Part shown: positions 18,901-29,173 of the stretch, in pieces
How positions within the stretch are numbered: position 1 is the stretch's first letter
How the letters are laid out: each line of letters starts with the position of its first letter
NCBI GenBank assembly: GCA_018398585.1
Contig: JAGTTD010000006.1
Location: 2,554,501-2,618,500 of the forward strand
Direction of reading: 5' to 3'
Source of the DNA: Simmondsia chinensis
Taxonomy: Eukaryota > Streptophyta > Magnoliopsida > Caryophyllales > Simmondsiaceae
Length of the DNA stretch: 64,000 nucleotides
Position numbers and translations under genes: made by a program
The notes under the pieces: model-generated
The model's input: the letters and a program-made list of their open reading frames with translations, nothing else
Database searches by the model: none
What the model was told of the DNA's origin: nothing

Positions 18901-21288
18901 AGGGCAAAAATATTATTATAGTCGGAGAAATAATGTGACTGATAGTAAATAATAACCATAAATTTTCACATAGTTGCCCTAGCATTAACATTTTTCCCTA
19001 CAAATAACATTACCGTTTTTTATATCTACAATATTGTTATTTACATTACCTTACTAATATATAATATTGAATCATTTACATTAAAGCTCCATATATTTGT
19101 CGAATGTATCAGTTTAATCCTTTAAGAATGTCAATTTAGTCACATAGCGAAATCGAGATTAAGTTAGTGATGTACTTCTAAACAGCTCAATTATTTCATA
19201 TGCAAGTAATCCAATACGAATTCACTCATTGACCCCATTAAAAATTTCACCGACTTAACATAAAGTTTATTCCAGTACTAAACTGACACAACATAATTTG
19301 GAGACTAACTACATTGAAATACTTAAAAATATAAAGACTAAGGTCTCGTTTGGTTGCCATATGAATTGAATCCCTGCGGAAATTATATTTCTTAGGAATT
19401 TAATTCGTGCGTTAACTTCCAAGGAAGTAGATAAAAGCAGTTTGGTTCCGAGGATGGGAAATAGAACTTCCTTGGGAAGGTTAGCAATTTCCAGATCCTG
19501 CATTCTGGCTATTTCCTGCCAACCAAGCAAGAGCCAATATTCGCACTTTCCATAAATTTTTACTTTCTGGGTTTACTTCCTGCATATCAAACGGGGCCTT
19601 GGAAGTAGAAATTCATAGAAAATACGGATTTTGGCTCTTGTTTAGTTGGCAAGAATTAGGCAGAATGCAGGAAGTGGAAATTGCTTCAAATCGTAGGAAA
19701 TAACTTACCTATCCTCTTAGGTAAATTTTAATTCCTTCATTTTTAACTATTGTCACCAAGGAAGTTCTATTTCCCATCCTTGCAACCAAACGTGTTGTAC
19801 CTACTTCTTGAGAAGTTGACACAAGAATTGAATTCTCATAAAATATAATTTTCCGCAAGAATTCAATTCATGTGGTGATCAAACGAGGCATAAGATTGCC
19901 AAATTTAGAAACCTCAAATGTAATTTACAATTTTTCTGGGTTGAATAAATTCCCCAATAATAGCAATAAATTAAGCCCTCCCCACATACTATAATTAAAC
20001 CCCCCCCCAATCACTACACAAAATTCCATCAATAATTCCCCTATAATAGCAACGAATGATTTTCCCAATATAACAATTATCAGGGCAAAATTATTCGTGA
20101 TTTTTAAAATAATTTTGCATGTAAGAAGATACCAACACGTAAGTACCGGATTCTATCAAAATTTCGAAGTTAGGATGAGAATAGTACTAAGATGGGTGAT
20201 CTCCTAGGAAGTCTTCATGTTACGCCCCTCGGATTAGAGGTTCTCGGAAATAGTCTCCCTTCAAGGTAAGTTAAGCATACTTGGGCAAGAGTAATACCAA
20301 AATGGGTGACTTTCTGTGAAGTCCTCGTGTTGTAACCCTCGGATTGGGGGTTCTCGGAAACAGCCTCCCTTCAGGGTGCTACCCTAAAGGGGGAAGGCTG
20401 CGTACACCCCCCCCCCCCCCCGGGACCCTGCTTAGGCGAGAGCCCTTGAGTCACTTGGAATGTTGCTTTTACGATAATTTTGTGACTTTCATTTTTATAA
20501 GACCTCGTTTGATATACGGGAAATAAACGCTGGAAGTAGAAATTTATGAAAAATACGAATTCTGGCTCTTGTTTAGTTAGTAAGAAGTAAGCAAAATGCA
20601 CCAAGTGAAAATTACTAAGTAATTTCTAATTCCTTTGTAATTCCATTGGTTTTTAACCAACCTCTCCGAGAAAGTTTTGTTTCTCATCTTGACAACCAAA
20701 CATGTTTTACCTATTTTCGTATCAGAACTTGACATAGGAACTGAATCCGTAGGAAATTCAACTTCCCGCAAAAATTCAATTTAAATGGCAACCAAACAAG
20801 GCTTAAGTTACGTTATTACTCTGTCGATAATAATTTTTATCCTAAAATAGTAACTATTGAAATTAATCCACCCATATGCTATAATTAAATATCCCCCAAT
20901 AACTACACAATCACACAAATTACCATAAATAATCACACAAAAATCGATAAAAAGATCAAAACTTAACTTTACTCACCCCAGAAACTGAATCCAACAAACC
21001 CTTCTGAACAGCAAATCTAGAAACCCACGAGTAGAAGAGAGAGAGTGGAAACCCTAACAACCCGTACCAAAATGGATCGTGGATGACGTCAGTGATAGCG
21101 GACCCGAACCACCCGCCCACGCCAGCGGTGCTGGTCAGCCACTCGGCGAAGGACCCGATGTCCGGCCCGAAGAAGGCGTTGATCGCGTAGATGACACAGT
21201 GGTGCGGGCTGAACCGCCCCTGTGACACCGCCATGAGGCCGGTGCCCGTGCCTAGGGCGTAGATCAGGTGCGGCCCTGGCCCCGGCAT
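15928..21288 (-). CDS. Plant-conserved polytopic membrane protein, YdjM/DUF457-like pattern (4 exons, 262 aa)
   Basis: Exons on the minus strand: 21288-20977, 17474-17394, 16561-16422 and 16183-15928, giving 262 codons plus TAG, with standard GT-AG junctions and phases 0, 0 and 2. ATG 21286-21288 starts the conserved MPGPGPH terminus; an upstream in-frame ATG at 21423 would add 45 low-complexity residues and is judged UTR. I recognise the protein as a widespread plant family without an assigned function. Hydrophobic segments lie near 75-95, 112-130, 155-176, 186-205 and 219-240. Polar residues group as HH29-30, PD42-43, H70, and SHFFLDH 122-128 followed by ENGH 132-135. This resembles the His/Asp spacing of YdjM/DUF457 inner-membrane metal hydrolases, an inference from pattern only. 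Position 71 is Asp where I expect a second His. Introns carry SINEs and MITEs. A GA/CT tract at 21331-21384 lies in the presumed 5'UTR. Confidence 0.88.
16818..17044 (-). mobile_element. 5S-headed SINE, subfamily A
   Basis: Lies in intron 2 of the membrane-protein gene. Read on the minus strand, a full 5S-like head (AAGTTAAGCGTGTTTGGGCG) is followed by the shared tail and GACTGTTGC. The flanks TTTGGCTAAA at 16808-16817 and 17045-17054 are a likely 10-bp target duplication. The insertion went into the terminal repeat of the MITE that follows. Confidence 0.8.
17043..17308. mobile_element. MITE, TATTTGGCTAA family
   Basis: The left end TATTTGGCTAAATTG and the reverse complement of the right end (CTATTTGGCCAAGTT) are inverted repeats around an AAGTGCTTTT-rich interior. 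It lies in intron 2 of the membrane-protein gene, about 85 bp downstream of exon 2. Similar to 10535-10722 and 33596-33825. Confidence 0.55.
17310..17374 (+). repeat. Probable solo LTR of the TRIM family
   Basis: The last 35 bp (GAAATAGTTGGTTCCTTGAC) match the 3' end of the 72-bp TRIM LTR seen at 44669-44740. It ends 20 bp from exon 2 of the membrane-protein gene, antisense to it. The 5' half is diverged. Confidence 0.45.
18525..18660. mobile_element. MITE with GTTATTGTCAGGGCAAAA termini
   Basis: The two arms are inverted: the right arm reads ACAATAATAATTTTTGCCC then TGACAATAAC, and the left arm is its decayed complement. The centre holds TTTTAAGATAATTTTGTAGC. Relatives lie at 29930-30070, 33905-34205, 34300-34640 and 36362-36500. 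Confidence 0.6.
19341..19600. mobile_element. MITE, GGCCTCGTTTGGTTGCC family, copy 1
   Basis: Starts AGGTCTCGTTTGGTTGCC and ends ATCAAACGGGGCCTT, an inverted-repeat pair, with the family interior AAATAGAACTTCCTTGG. Complete copies are also at 20500-20815, 33164-33513 and 48112-48396. Confidence 0.7.
19601..19893. mobile_element. MITE, GGCCTCGTTTGGTTGCC family, inverted copy lacking one end
   Basis: The reverse complement of the adjacent copy: starts GGAAGTAGAAATTCATAG without the terminal repeat and ends GATCAAACGAGGCAT. Together with 19341-19600 it forms a head-to-head pair. Confidence 0.65.
20126..20470 (+). mobile_element. 5S-headed SINE with a duplicated head (dimeric)
   Basis: A 5S-like head (20126 to about 20225) and the first 40 bp of tail are followed directly, near 20266, by a second partial 5S head (GTTAAGCATACTTGGGC to about 20335) and a full tail. 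The tail contains a 15-C tract at 20407-20421. A possible short duplication ATAATTTTG is at 20109-20117 and 20474-20482. It lies antisense in intron 1 of the membrane-protein gene and splits a GTTATTGTCAGGGC-type MITE, whose arms remain at about 20075-20125 and 20816-20865. Confidence 0.75.
20500..20815. mobile_element. MITE, GGCCTCGTTTGGTTGCC family
   Basis: Begins GACCTCGTTTGATATACGGG and ends GGCAACCAAACAAGGCTTA, an inverted terminal pair, with the usual family interior in reverse orientation. Lies in intron 1 of the membrane-protein gene, 160 bp downstream of exon 1. Confidence 0.7.
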
Positions 21289-22230
21289 CTCCGCCGGCCG
21301 CGGTGTTGCGGCGTAGATCGGTGGTTCAGGGTGGAGAGAGAGAGAGAGTTGGTGAGCTAAGTGGAGAGGTAGAGAGAGAGAGAGAAAGGTTAGACTAGCT
21401 CTCCCTAGATTATGACTTAACATGCAGGTCCCCGATTCGTCTCCATGGTTTGGGTATCAGTTGGAGAATCTCGGGACACAGGTTTGAATCTGACATCTCC
21501 TTTTTCAGGCTTTACCAATGTAAAAATAAAAAATAAAAAAAACACAAATGTTAGTTTTTAGTATTTTCTAATGATTGGGGCAGCAGTTAGCTAATTTCGG
21601 GTCAGGGGTTCAAATCCGACATCCCCTTCCTGGACTTTACCAATGTAATAAAATATTATGAATTTATATTATATTATGATGAATTTAGCAAATTGTTGTT
21701 ATAAGGACCAAGATGTTAACATGTAACTTTATAAAAATTCGGGACAATTATTCACTCAAAGTTATGTTATTATCCTTATATTAACATCTATATATCACTA
21801 TTTGTTAAAAACTAAAAATTATTTGTTAAAAGCTAAAAGTTGTGAACAATTCTTGATTTTTATGAATCAAAAACAAAAACCGTAACCAAAAAGACCTTTA
21901 ACTTTTATATTATTGATTATATCCTTCTTTTTTTTATTCTGAATCAAACAAAAGTTTAATTGTTAAAATTATATTCAACCTTCGTTTGTTCATCCTTTAT
22001 AAAAATGACTTGCTTTACAAATAATTATATTTATACAGATGTATCAGGTTTTAGTTTAATGTACACAGTTAAGCGTGCAAATTTGGATTGGAAGCTCGTA
22101 TCCCTTTCCCTCTAATGTTTCTATTTTCTTTTTAAGAAAATTTTATACTTCTTACATTTAAAAAAAATATATTTATATATATTTTATAGATTAATAAAAT
22201 TTTATTAAAATTGTTATTAATTCCTTTAAA
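21289..22230 (-). promoter_or_regulatory. Upstream region of the membrane-protein gene with two tRNA-headed SINE-like units
   Basis: The presumed 5'UTR/core promoter holds CT/GA tracts at 21331-21384. Two short plus-strand units follow. About 21440-21542 has a B-box-like GGTTTGAATCT at 21481-21491 and ends in an A-rich run. About 21571-21660 has GGTTCAAATCC at 21607-21617. Both share GCAGTTAG/CAGTTGG and CTTTACCAATGTAA, consistent with small tRNA-derived SINEs. The rest is AT-rich without recognised features. Confidence 0.5.
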
Positions 22231-22247
22231 TATAAATACTATTAAAT

Positions 22248-22500
22248 ACCTAAAAGGGTACCAGCACTCAAGTATCGGATTTAATTAGAACTCTGAAGAT
22301 AAGCGTGCTTGGGGGAGAGTAGTACCAAGATGGATGACCTCCTAGAAAATCCTCGTGTTGCACCATTCAGGTTAAGGGTTATCGGAAATAGTCTCCCTTT
22401 AGGGTAGCACCTTAAAAGGGGAAAGCTGCGTATATCTATCCTCTCCCCCCTCCCCCCGACCCCTCTTAGACATGAACTCTTGGGACACTGGGAATGTTAC
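22248..22500 (+). mobile_element. 5S-headed SINE, subfamily A, full length
   Basis: Perfect 17-bp target duplication TATAAATACTATTAAAT at 22231-22247 and 22501-22517. The head begins near AAAAGGGTACCAGCACTCAA and retains AAGCGTGCTTGG, GATGGATGACC and the CCTCGTGTTGCACC end of 5S. The tail holds GGGAAAGCTGCG and CACTGGGAATGTTAC. Confidence 0.92.
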
Positions 22501-22517
22501 TATAAATACTATTAAAT

Positions 22518-23600
22518 GCCGTCAGGAGAGAATTGGGGCAGACCCAGAAAAATAAAAGAGTTAGAAAATGGGCCCAATCTGGGCTGGGCTTTTCAAGTTT
22601 TGGCCCACTATGTTGCTCCAGCCTATGCTTCATAAAAGGTTTAATTTATGAGGTGAAAGCCCATAAATAATTTAGAATATAAATCACATAAATACCTTTA
22701 AGTTTGATTTAATTAGTATCCTTGACAATTTAATATATACAGTTAAATACTCTAGAGTTTGAAAATTTCGTTATTTGGGTACCCTAAACACTAAATTTTA
22801 GTAGACGATACCTATATATTATAGAAATCATGCATTGGAGCATTTTCCAGGAAAAATATAATGTTCTAGCAGAGATATTGATATATTGTTGAAATGTTCG
22901 TGTTCCACCCCCAGCATTTTCTCTGATGAAAATACACCAAATTTAAAAGAAACAGTACATAATTGATAAGTTCTTAAATTTCAAGTACTTTGGTGATCGA
23001 CTTTTGGGATCGGCACTCTTACAATCAGCCTTTTAAAAGGATTGAAATAATTAGTTTTTTTTTTGAATAATTAGTAAACCTAGTATAGTTTGCAATATAA
23101 TATTATGATTATTAAAGTAATAATATAACTTATAGTAAATAATTATTATAATTTTAATAATTAAATATTGTTAAATATAACAAGTTTGGTAAAGATAAGA
23201 CATAAGAGTCAACCCCTAGCTTATATAGGTGCCCATGCCGTTGTCTTATCCGCACGTGCTATATTTGCCCTGATCATTAATGAGTGTCAACGGATAAATT
23301 TGGCAATCTTTCATTTTAAATTTATTTACATTTTAGTATTTAATATTTTTAAAATAATAAAAAATATAATAATATTTTTAAATTAATTAAAATGTCTCTT
23401 TCAAGTGTGATAATATCATTTTTCGACGATAAAGTTGAAATAGCAATTTTTTTTATAAATACTACAGTAAAATAACAAATATTATAAGTATAAAATTGAG
23501 ATATTTTAGTATATAGAAACTATTTATTTTTACTTAATTTGTTTAAAAATACTTTTATTGACTGGTATTTTTCCTATTTTCATGTAACATTAATAAAAAA
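22518..23600. other. AT-rich spacer
   Basis: No gene recognised. Positions 22680-22990 resemble other AT-rich dispersed stretches of the window (for example 40300-40420), with wording such as ACGATACCTATATATTATAG, and 23095-23165 contains inverted TAATATTAT motifs. Confidence 0.4.
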
Positions 23601-23659
23601 GTAATTCCCCGACCTTGCATATGTGGGAATCCTTGAGGCACTGGAACTATTGTTGTTAT
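23601..23659 (+). mobile_element. LINE/SINE tail fragment with TSD
   Basis: A 59-bp remnant: CCCCGACCTTGCATATGTGG through CTTGAGGCACTGGAACTATTG. Flanked by ATTAATAAAAAA at 23589-23600 and 23660-23671, so it is a severely 5'-truncated insertion and not a deletion product. Confidence 0.75.
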
Positions 23660-23818
23660 ATTAATAAAAAAAGCAATTATCATCATGCTGGAAAGTGAGC
23701 TTTTTATAATACCAAAAAAACGTAGTAACTTTTTTATTAATTCAAAAAGGTTAAAATTCTTTTTATTATTTTTAAAAATTTTAGTATACTAAAATGTAAT
23801 AACCCTATTTTACGTACT

Positions 23819-24103
23819 ATTTTAAAAAACCCATTTTTCAAAAATTTAAATTAATGGTGAAGGCTCATCAACAGTTTTACGCTTTTAACATTCCCTCACG
23901 CAAATGTCTGTTAGACTTAAAGCGTAAATGTTGCTAATACCTAACCCATATCTTGTACTTAAACTACATTAACATTAAGAGTGAGGGGCTTTTAGGATTC
24001 AAACTTACAATCTCTTGATCAATAAGACTCTAATACTATATTAAGTAACCAATTTTTTCAAAAGTTTAAGCTAATAGGTAAAGATACGTGTAAGAATAAA
24101 ATA
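23819..24103 (-). mobile_element. TRIM copy, right LTR interrupted by a SINE
   Basis: Left LTR about 23819-23890 ending TTTTAACA; internal region to 24038 with a decayed primer-binding site (complement of CTCTAATACTA); second LTR from 24039. The 5S-headed SINE at 24104-24336 is inserted in this second LTR. Confidence 0.65.
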
Positions 24104-24336
24104 CAACATACATTCCTAGTGCCCCAAGAGCTCCCGCCTAAGCAAGTTTTGAGAGGTGGATGTACGCAGTCTTCCTCCTCAGGGTGCTACGCTTGAGAGA
24201 AGCTATTTTCGAGTACTCCCAACCTGAGGGGTGAGGACTTCTTAGAAGGTCACACTACCTAATACTACTCTTATCCAAGCACATTTAACTTCAAAATTCT
24301 AATAGGATTCAATGCTTGCGTGTTAGTACCCTTTTT
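24104..24336 (-). mobile_element. 5S-headed SINE, subfamily A
   Basis: Flanked by 21-bp duplications at 24083-24103 and 24337-24357 with one mismatch (GATACGTG then T/A then AAGAATAAAATA). On the minus strand it has a decayed 5S head, CACCCCTCAGGTTGGGAGTA, then the tail and a CA-rich end. Confidence 0.9.
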
Positions 24337-24357
24337 GATACGTGAAAGAATAAAATA

Positions 24358-25743
24358 AATATCATATTTATGATATACAGTTACAAATTAAATAGGACTA
24401 TCGTAATAGAATTCGTATCCAATAATAAAAATTGTTCAGATAAAATATTATATTGGTTGTATGATGTTTTTAAATTAATATTTTAGAGCCATGAAGCCCA
24501 CCAAATCTTTATAGGCTAATCTTGAAGCCCACCAAATCTTTTTTTTTTTTGAACATATGGTCATTGAAGTTATCCATCAAAGTCTTTGTTTGTAGGGTCA
24601 TTATATTTTAATACCGTTACATTTTTTAAAATAATAAAAAAAAATATGGCCTTTTTTTAATTATTAAAAAGGTTTATAAATTTTTATTATATTAATAAAA
24701 AGGCTTCTCTTGAGCGAAATGACCATTAAGAAAGCTGTTGTGACAATTTCTTTTAGTAACGTTATAGTAAAATGACCAAAGTACCATTTAGTACTCTTAC
24801 TATTACTTCGTAAGTACAAAATTTGTGATGTTGTATTGTCTAGAAACTATTTGTTTTTGCTTGTTGTTTAAAAATAAGGTTATTGAAAGGGGTTTTTTTT
24901 TTCCATTTTACTGCAGTATTAACACAAAGTAGCTGTCGCGTTAGCACTATCGACGAAAAATGATATCATCACGCTGGAGATGTATCTATTTATGAATATA
25001 ATAAAAACTTAGGAACATTTTTATTAATATGACAAAAACTTAGGGATCCTTTTAATAATTCAAAAAAGTCAAGATCCTTTTAATTTTTATTCACAAGGAG
25101 ATCCCAAGCCATTACATATTAAAACGAAACTATCGAACCGAAGTATACAAATCCCATAGCATTGCGGTTGGCCCTACTTATTTTCTCTAAAATGACGTAT
25201 TGACATACAAATCCTAAAGTTCCTCTCTCAAATTTAAGTGAATTCCACGTTTATGACGTCTTCAATCTGAAGGTCACGTTTTCGATTATGCCAGAAATTT
25301 GATACGATTCTGTTAAAGAAACAAACTATGCCAAAAGTTTAATTCTTTAAAAGGGTTCATCTAAACAATTGAATGCTTAAGACCCTAACTAGCTCTCTCT
25401 TTAAATAGAGGAACGTTCCTAACTAAACTCAAACTAATACGAATTTTAAGTTAAATCCCTAATACAATCAATGATGGAGATTACAATCCGTGCGCTTCAT
25501 CTATCAATCCGTATGATCATTCTAAGCTTTCCTAATTAAAGTAAAATTCTATCTTCTCCTAGCTATACACCTCCCTTCTCGCCATCCTGAGTAACTCTCC
25601 AAATACCACCCGTCAAGTTATTCGCCAATTAAAAGCCAGGGCTGCATCATCATTTCAATGGATTTTGGTTTTCTTTTTCGATTTAACGTGCTCGATTCGA
25701 TCTTTTCGTTTTCGTTCTACATTACAAATATATGGAATTTGAG
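24358..25743. other. Spacer without recognised gene
   Basis: AT-rich. About 24590-25090 contains two related stretches (TTAATAATTCAAAAAGGTC-like) that also resemble 23580-23770. No intact frame or known domain. Confidence 0.4.
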
Positions 25744-25762
25744 ACATAAACGATGAAGTGGA

Positions 25763-25872
25763 ACAACAACAACAACAGTCCCAGTGCCTCTCGGCTTCCG
25801 CAATAAGTAGGGTCTGGATGTACGCAGCCTTACCCCTTTCGAGTAAAAAAAAGGTTGTTTCCGAGACCCCTA
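25763..25872 (-). mobile_element. 5'-truncated LINE/SINE tail with TSD
   Basis: The 19-bp duplications at 25744-25762 and 25873-25891 differ at one base. On the minus strand it carries the tail (CTCGGAAACAACC, ACCCTACTTATTGCGG) and ends (TTG)n. No 5S head. A GA-repeat (about 25937-25957) follows. Confidence 0.85.
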
Positions 25873-26199
25873 ACATAAAAGATGAAGTGGAAGAAAGATA
25901 CAAAAAACAGGCAAAAAGCATGAGAGTTAAAATATTAGAGAGAGAGAGAGAGAGAGGATAAGCATGAAAAAGGAGGAAGCCAAAAAAATAGGAAACATTC
26001 TCTTTCTTCTCCCATAACAACAACAACATTTGTCAATTAATGTTAGGACCCCACCCCCCCTTAATGGATAAGCTTTAAACTTTTTAAATAATTTAAAAAA
26101 CAATCCCATTTTTGGTCAAATTATTATTAGCAATTCAAACATTAGGTGGCCTTTTGTATTTATGTTTGGAAATATATATATGTACGACATCTGAAAAGA

Positions 26200-26720
26200 T
26201 ATCAGTTGGTGCGAAGCAGTTATCTGTTTCAAAAGTTAAAACGAATGGATGAAGTTTTAGAAAGTATTTTATACTTTAACATGTTCCTTTACACGAATGG
26301 CTGTTAGGTTTGAAGTATAGATTTTTTATAGGCTTACCTGTATATACTTCGTGCTTCAATTATGTTAGTATTGAAAGTGAGAGCTGCTGAGATTCAAGCT
26401 CATGACCTTTTGGTTATAAGACTTTGATAATGTTAAGAGTGAGAGCTAAATGTAAAATCTTGCATAGGAGGGGTGAGAATGAAGAGATTAATTTATAAGA
26501 CTAGTAGGTTGCTCCATTTAATGTAAATTGGTTTTGAGATGGAACCCCACTTTGGTTTATATGTGGATCTCGTGTGTTTTAACTCCGTGGATTGGCATTA
26601 AAGGCTCGGAGAAATTTAACGGATACCATGTCAAGGAGCAATTTTTCCAAAAGCTTAAGCTAATGGATGAAGGTGCAAGAATAGTTTTATATTCTAATAT
26701 AATTTGTAAAATTTTTATGT
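26200..26720 (-). mobile_element. TRIM copy, disrupted
   Basis: LTR-like sequence at about 26205-26281 ending CTTTAACA, an internal region to about 26429, then about 190 bp of another dispersed repeat (26430-26625, including a copy of the element also near 16655-16755), and a second LTR from 26627 (TGTCAAGGAGCAA) to about 26697. Degenerate, but element order is preserved. Confidence 0.5.
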
Positions 26721-26729
26721 AAGGTGGTA

Positions 26730-26999
26730 TCTTGGAGTATTAAACCGTAATCTGAACTTTTATCCATCAACTTAATCTTTTAGAATAGTACGTTTTTTTG
26801 GTATGGTATCAAAGCTTTATTAATCGAGGTATCCTAGGTTCGAATCCCAACGACCTCACTTCAAATATTAAGGGTGGGGAGACCTATGTATTATCCATGC
26901 TTCAATCCTAATAAACAGTGGTGTGTTGAGGCAATATTATAGTATAAAATTAGTCTTAAACATTCATTCATCGGCTTAATCTTAGTTGCTTCCTTGACA
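26730..26999 (+). mobile_element. TRIM copy, plus strand
   Basis: LTR about 26730-26805, followed by the primer-binding-like TGGTATCAAAGC near 26814, an internal region with GGTTCGAATCCC, and a second LTR ending GCTTCCTTGACA near 26997. Opposite orientation to the neighbouring copy. Confidence 0.65.
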
Positions 27000-27256
27000 G
27001 TAGACATGGATCGAATTCTACCGTCGATTTTAGGAAACGAGTTAAGGGAATTTGAGAAGGGATACCTCCACATGCAACCTATACGGCTTCCTTATTGTAT
27101 TATGTTTGAGTCTTTTAGACTTAAAAGGGTTTTCGTTATTCTTTCTTTTTCTTTCGGACTTTGACATCGTCCTAGCAGTTCAAAACTTAGTCATTGCTAT
27201 TAATTTGACTTGCTCTCTAGTGCGTTTTGTTGGATTATATCAATTATCGAAAAAAA

Positions 27257-27480
27257 CTAAAGAGGGTACCAACACGCCGTTACCGAATTCCATTCGAACT
27301 TCAAAGTTAAACGTGCTTAGGCGAAAGCAACACTAGGATGGGTGACCTCCTGAGAAATCCTCACCCTCAGATTAGGGGCATTCGGAAACAGCCTCTCCGA
27401 AAAGGGGGAAGGCCGCTTACATCCGCCCTCCCCAAACCCTACTTAGGCGGGAGTCCTTGAGGCACTGGATATATTATTTT
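27257..27480 (+). mobile_element. 5S-headed SINE, subfamily B
   Basis: The 20-bp target duplication TATATCAATTATCGAAAAAA is exact at 27236-27255 and 27481-27500. Subfamily B marks are present: CACGCCGT in the head and CCTCACCCTCAG in place of the CGTGTTGCAC end of 5S. The tail ends GATATATTATTTT without TTG repeats. Confidence 0.93.
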
Positions 27481-27634
27481 TATATCAATTATCGAAAAAA
27501 ATAACCAAATTGGAAATTAGAGCTAGTCTAATATTTTTTAAATTGACCACGTTATTACATGGTGGAATTTTAATGGGAACAAAATGCTTCGTGCATGTAA
27601 TTTTTAAATATATAGCTTACTAATTAATAAAAAC

Positions 27635-28028
27635 TAGGGTTATTTACACCAAGGTCCATCTACTTTATCTATTGTATTAATTTGGTCCTCGTACTTTTAA
27701 TTATGTCAATTTAGTTCACGAACAATTCAAAACGTGTCAATTTAGTTATTTGGTCAAATTTAAGTTAAGTTAAGTTAATGACATAATTTTTAACAATAAA
27801 ATTATGTTAGATGCAAATACCTCATTATAAATTTATTAATTTACTCAATTTAACACAATTCGTGGCCAAACTATTAAAAATTTCACAACAAACTTAACAT
27901 AAAATTTTCTATAAGGACCAAATTGATATATTTTGAATTATATAGGGACTAAATTAATACAGTTAAAAGTAAAATGACTCAATTGATACAATGAATAAAG
28001 TACAAGAATTTTTGATATAAATAACCCT
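27635..28028. mobile_element. MITE with AGGGTTATTTACACC termini
   Basis: Starts CTAGGGTTATTTACACC and ends ATAAATAACCCTAA; the two halves are inverted versions of TTGGTCC/AATTTAGT motifs. Relatives are at 41184-41713 (complete), and about 10925-11200, 19060-19330 and 51650-51995 (partial). Confidence 0.75.
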
Positions 28029-28754
28029 AAAAAACTAAAACAAGTAACTTTTATTATAGAAATAAAGTGAATTATATTTTTAAATTCTCTTTTGGTCCAA
28101 ACTAGTTCTTTTTTCTTTTTCTTTTTTTTCCCCCTTTGATAGTTACGAGGGAAGTCCTCCGATAGCTATAAGAAGCGAAAAGTCAAGAAAAAGAAAAGTG
28201 AAAGAAGAAGATGGAAAGCAAATAATAGCACCATACGTCAAATTGGGCACCACGATCAAAGTTAGGAGAGAAAACCCGGCTTTAAAGATAGTCTGTGATA
28301 GGGAAGCTTCATTACGTAGGTGCAAAAAAATGGTCTACACTAGTTTTACACGTTTCTTTTCTCCTTCTGTGTGTTTCTCTTTGAAATAATATCAAGCAAT
28401 AACTATTCTGGTCAAAAATCAACTCAATATCAATCTAGTAGGTTCGTTAATCGAATGGACATCCAATTCGAGCAGGTCATCCTGGTTACATTTAAGCTTT
28501 CAGTCACCAAAACATCCATGGGGTTGCTATCAGGTTACCAAAAAGGTCACCCTTAATCATCTTGACTCACTGGTTATTACAAAGCTTCCTGCAGCTTCAT
28601 AGTTCAATCTGCATTCCTTCATATAAGTCGTTCCAAAACAATATCAAAAATTTATCGTCTGTACGATTTTCTATTTGTAAATCTGGCATTCTAAAAACAA
28701 AAGACCATGTTTTCGATTTTTCCTTTTTCTTTGGTTTCTTGTTTCATTTTTTCT
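28029..28754. other. Spacer without recognised gene
   Basis: Contains a pyrimidine-rich stretch (28100-28135) and short open frames on both strands around 28143-28389 that I do not recognise; none has a domain signature or convincing splice context. Confidence 0.35.
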
Positions 28755-28890
28755 AGTTTACAACAACCACAAATCCAATGCCAAACGAGGCTCTCACCAA
28801 GACAGGATCCAAGGAGGGTGAGATGTACACAGTCTTATTATTATATGGTACTATCTAGTAGAAAAGTTATTTTCAAATAGCCTCTAACTT
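28755..28890 (-). mobile_element. Degenerate LINE/SINE tail
   Basis: On the minus strand a decayed shared tail (GGATCCTGTCTTGGTGAGAG) ending GGTTGTTG. No 5S head or clear duplication. The same decayed tail type occurs at 34190-34285 and 34493-34595. Confidence 0.5.
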
Positions 28891-29173
28891 TAAAAACAAA
28901 GATATAATAGTATTTATAAAATTTAAGTCAAATAAAATAATACAAAACATGCAAATATACAATGACGGGAGGGTGTCTTAGATTTAGAATGGTTATCCAT
29001 AATTCCGACAAAGTCTGCTCTATTTATCTTTGTGTTTGACGGGCAGTTTTGCATTTGACTTTACCTGTTTTGCATTCACATTTTAGTTAAGGTTTGATGT
29101 TAGAGATTTTATTTATAATAACTCTTAATAAAGACTCGGTATTAGAATCGTGTTTTTTTTATTCAACATCTTA

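Larger units (their letters stand above)
17480..20125. other. Intron 1 of the membrane-protein gene, repeat-filled
   Basis: Part of the 3.5 kb first intron (17475-20976). It contains a MITE at 18525-18660, a degenerate relative at 18895-18985, a TA/CA microsatellite at 18664-18692, part of the ACACC-type MITE family at about 19060-19330, two oppositely oriented MITEs at 19341-19893, and the left half of a split MITE at about 20075-20125. No exon-like sequence is seen in these parts. Confidence 0.55.

Noticed and set aside
20371..20771. Open frames overlapping the SINE and MITE at 20.3-20.8 kb
   Set aside because: They lie wholly within repeat sequence and reproduce the translation of the repeat.
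21289..21423. N-terminal extension of the membrane protein starting at 21423
   Set aside because: The extra 45 residues are low-complexity Leu/Ser from CT repeats; the family starts at MPGPGPH.
25655..26029. 124-codon minus-strand frame
   Set aside because: Runs through a SINE/LINE tail, a CAA repeat and a GA repeat; no domain, no splice context.
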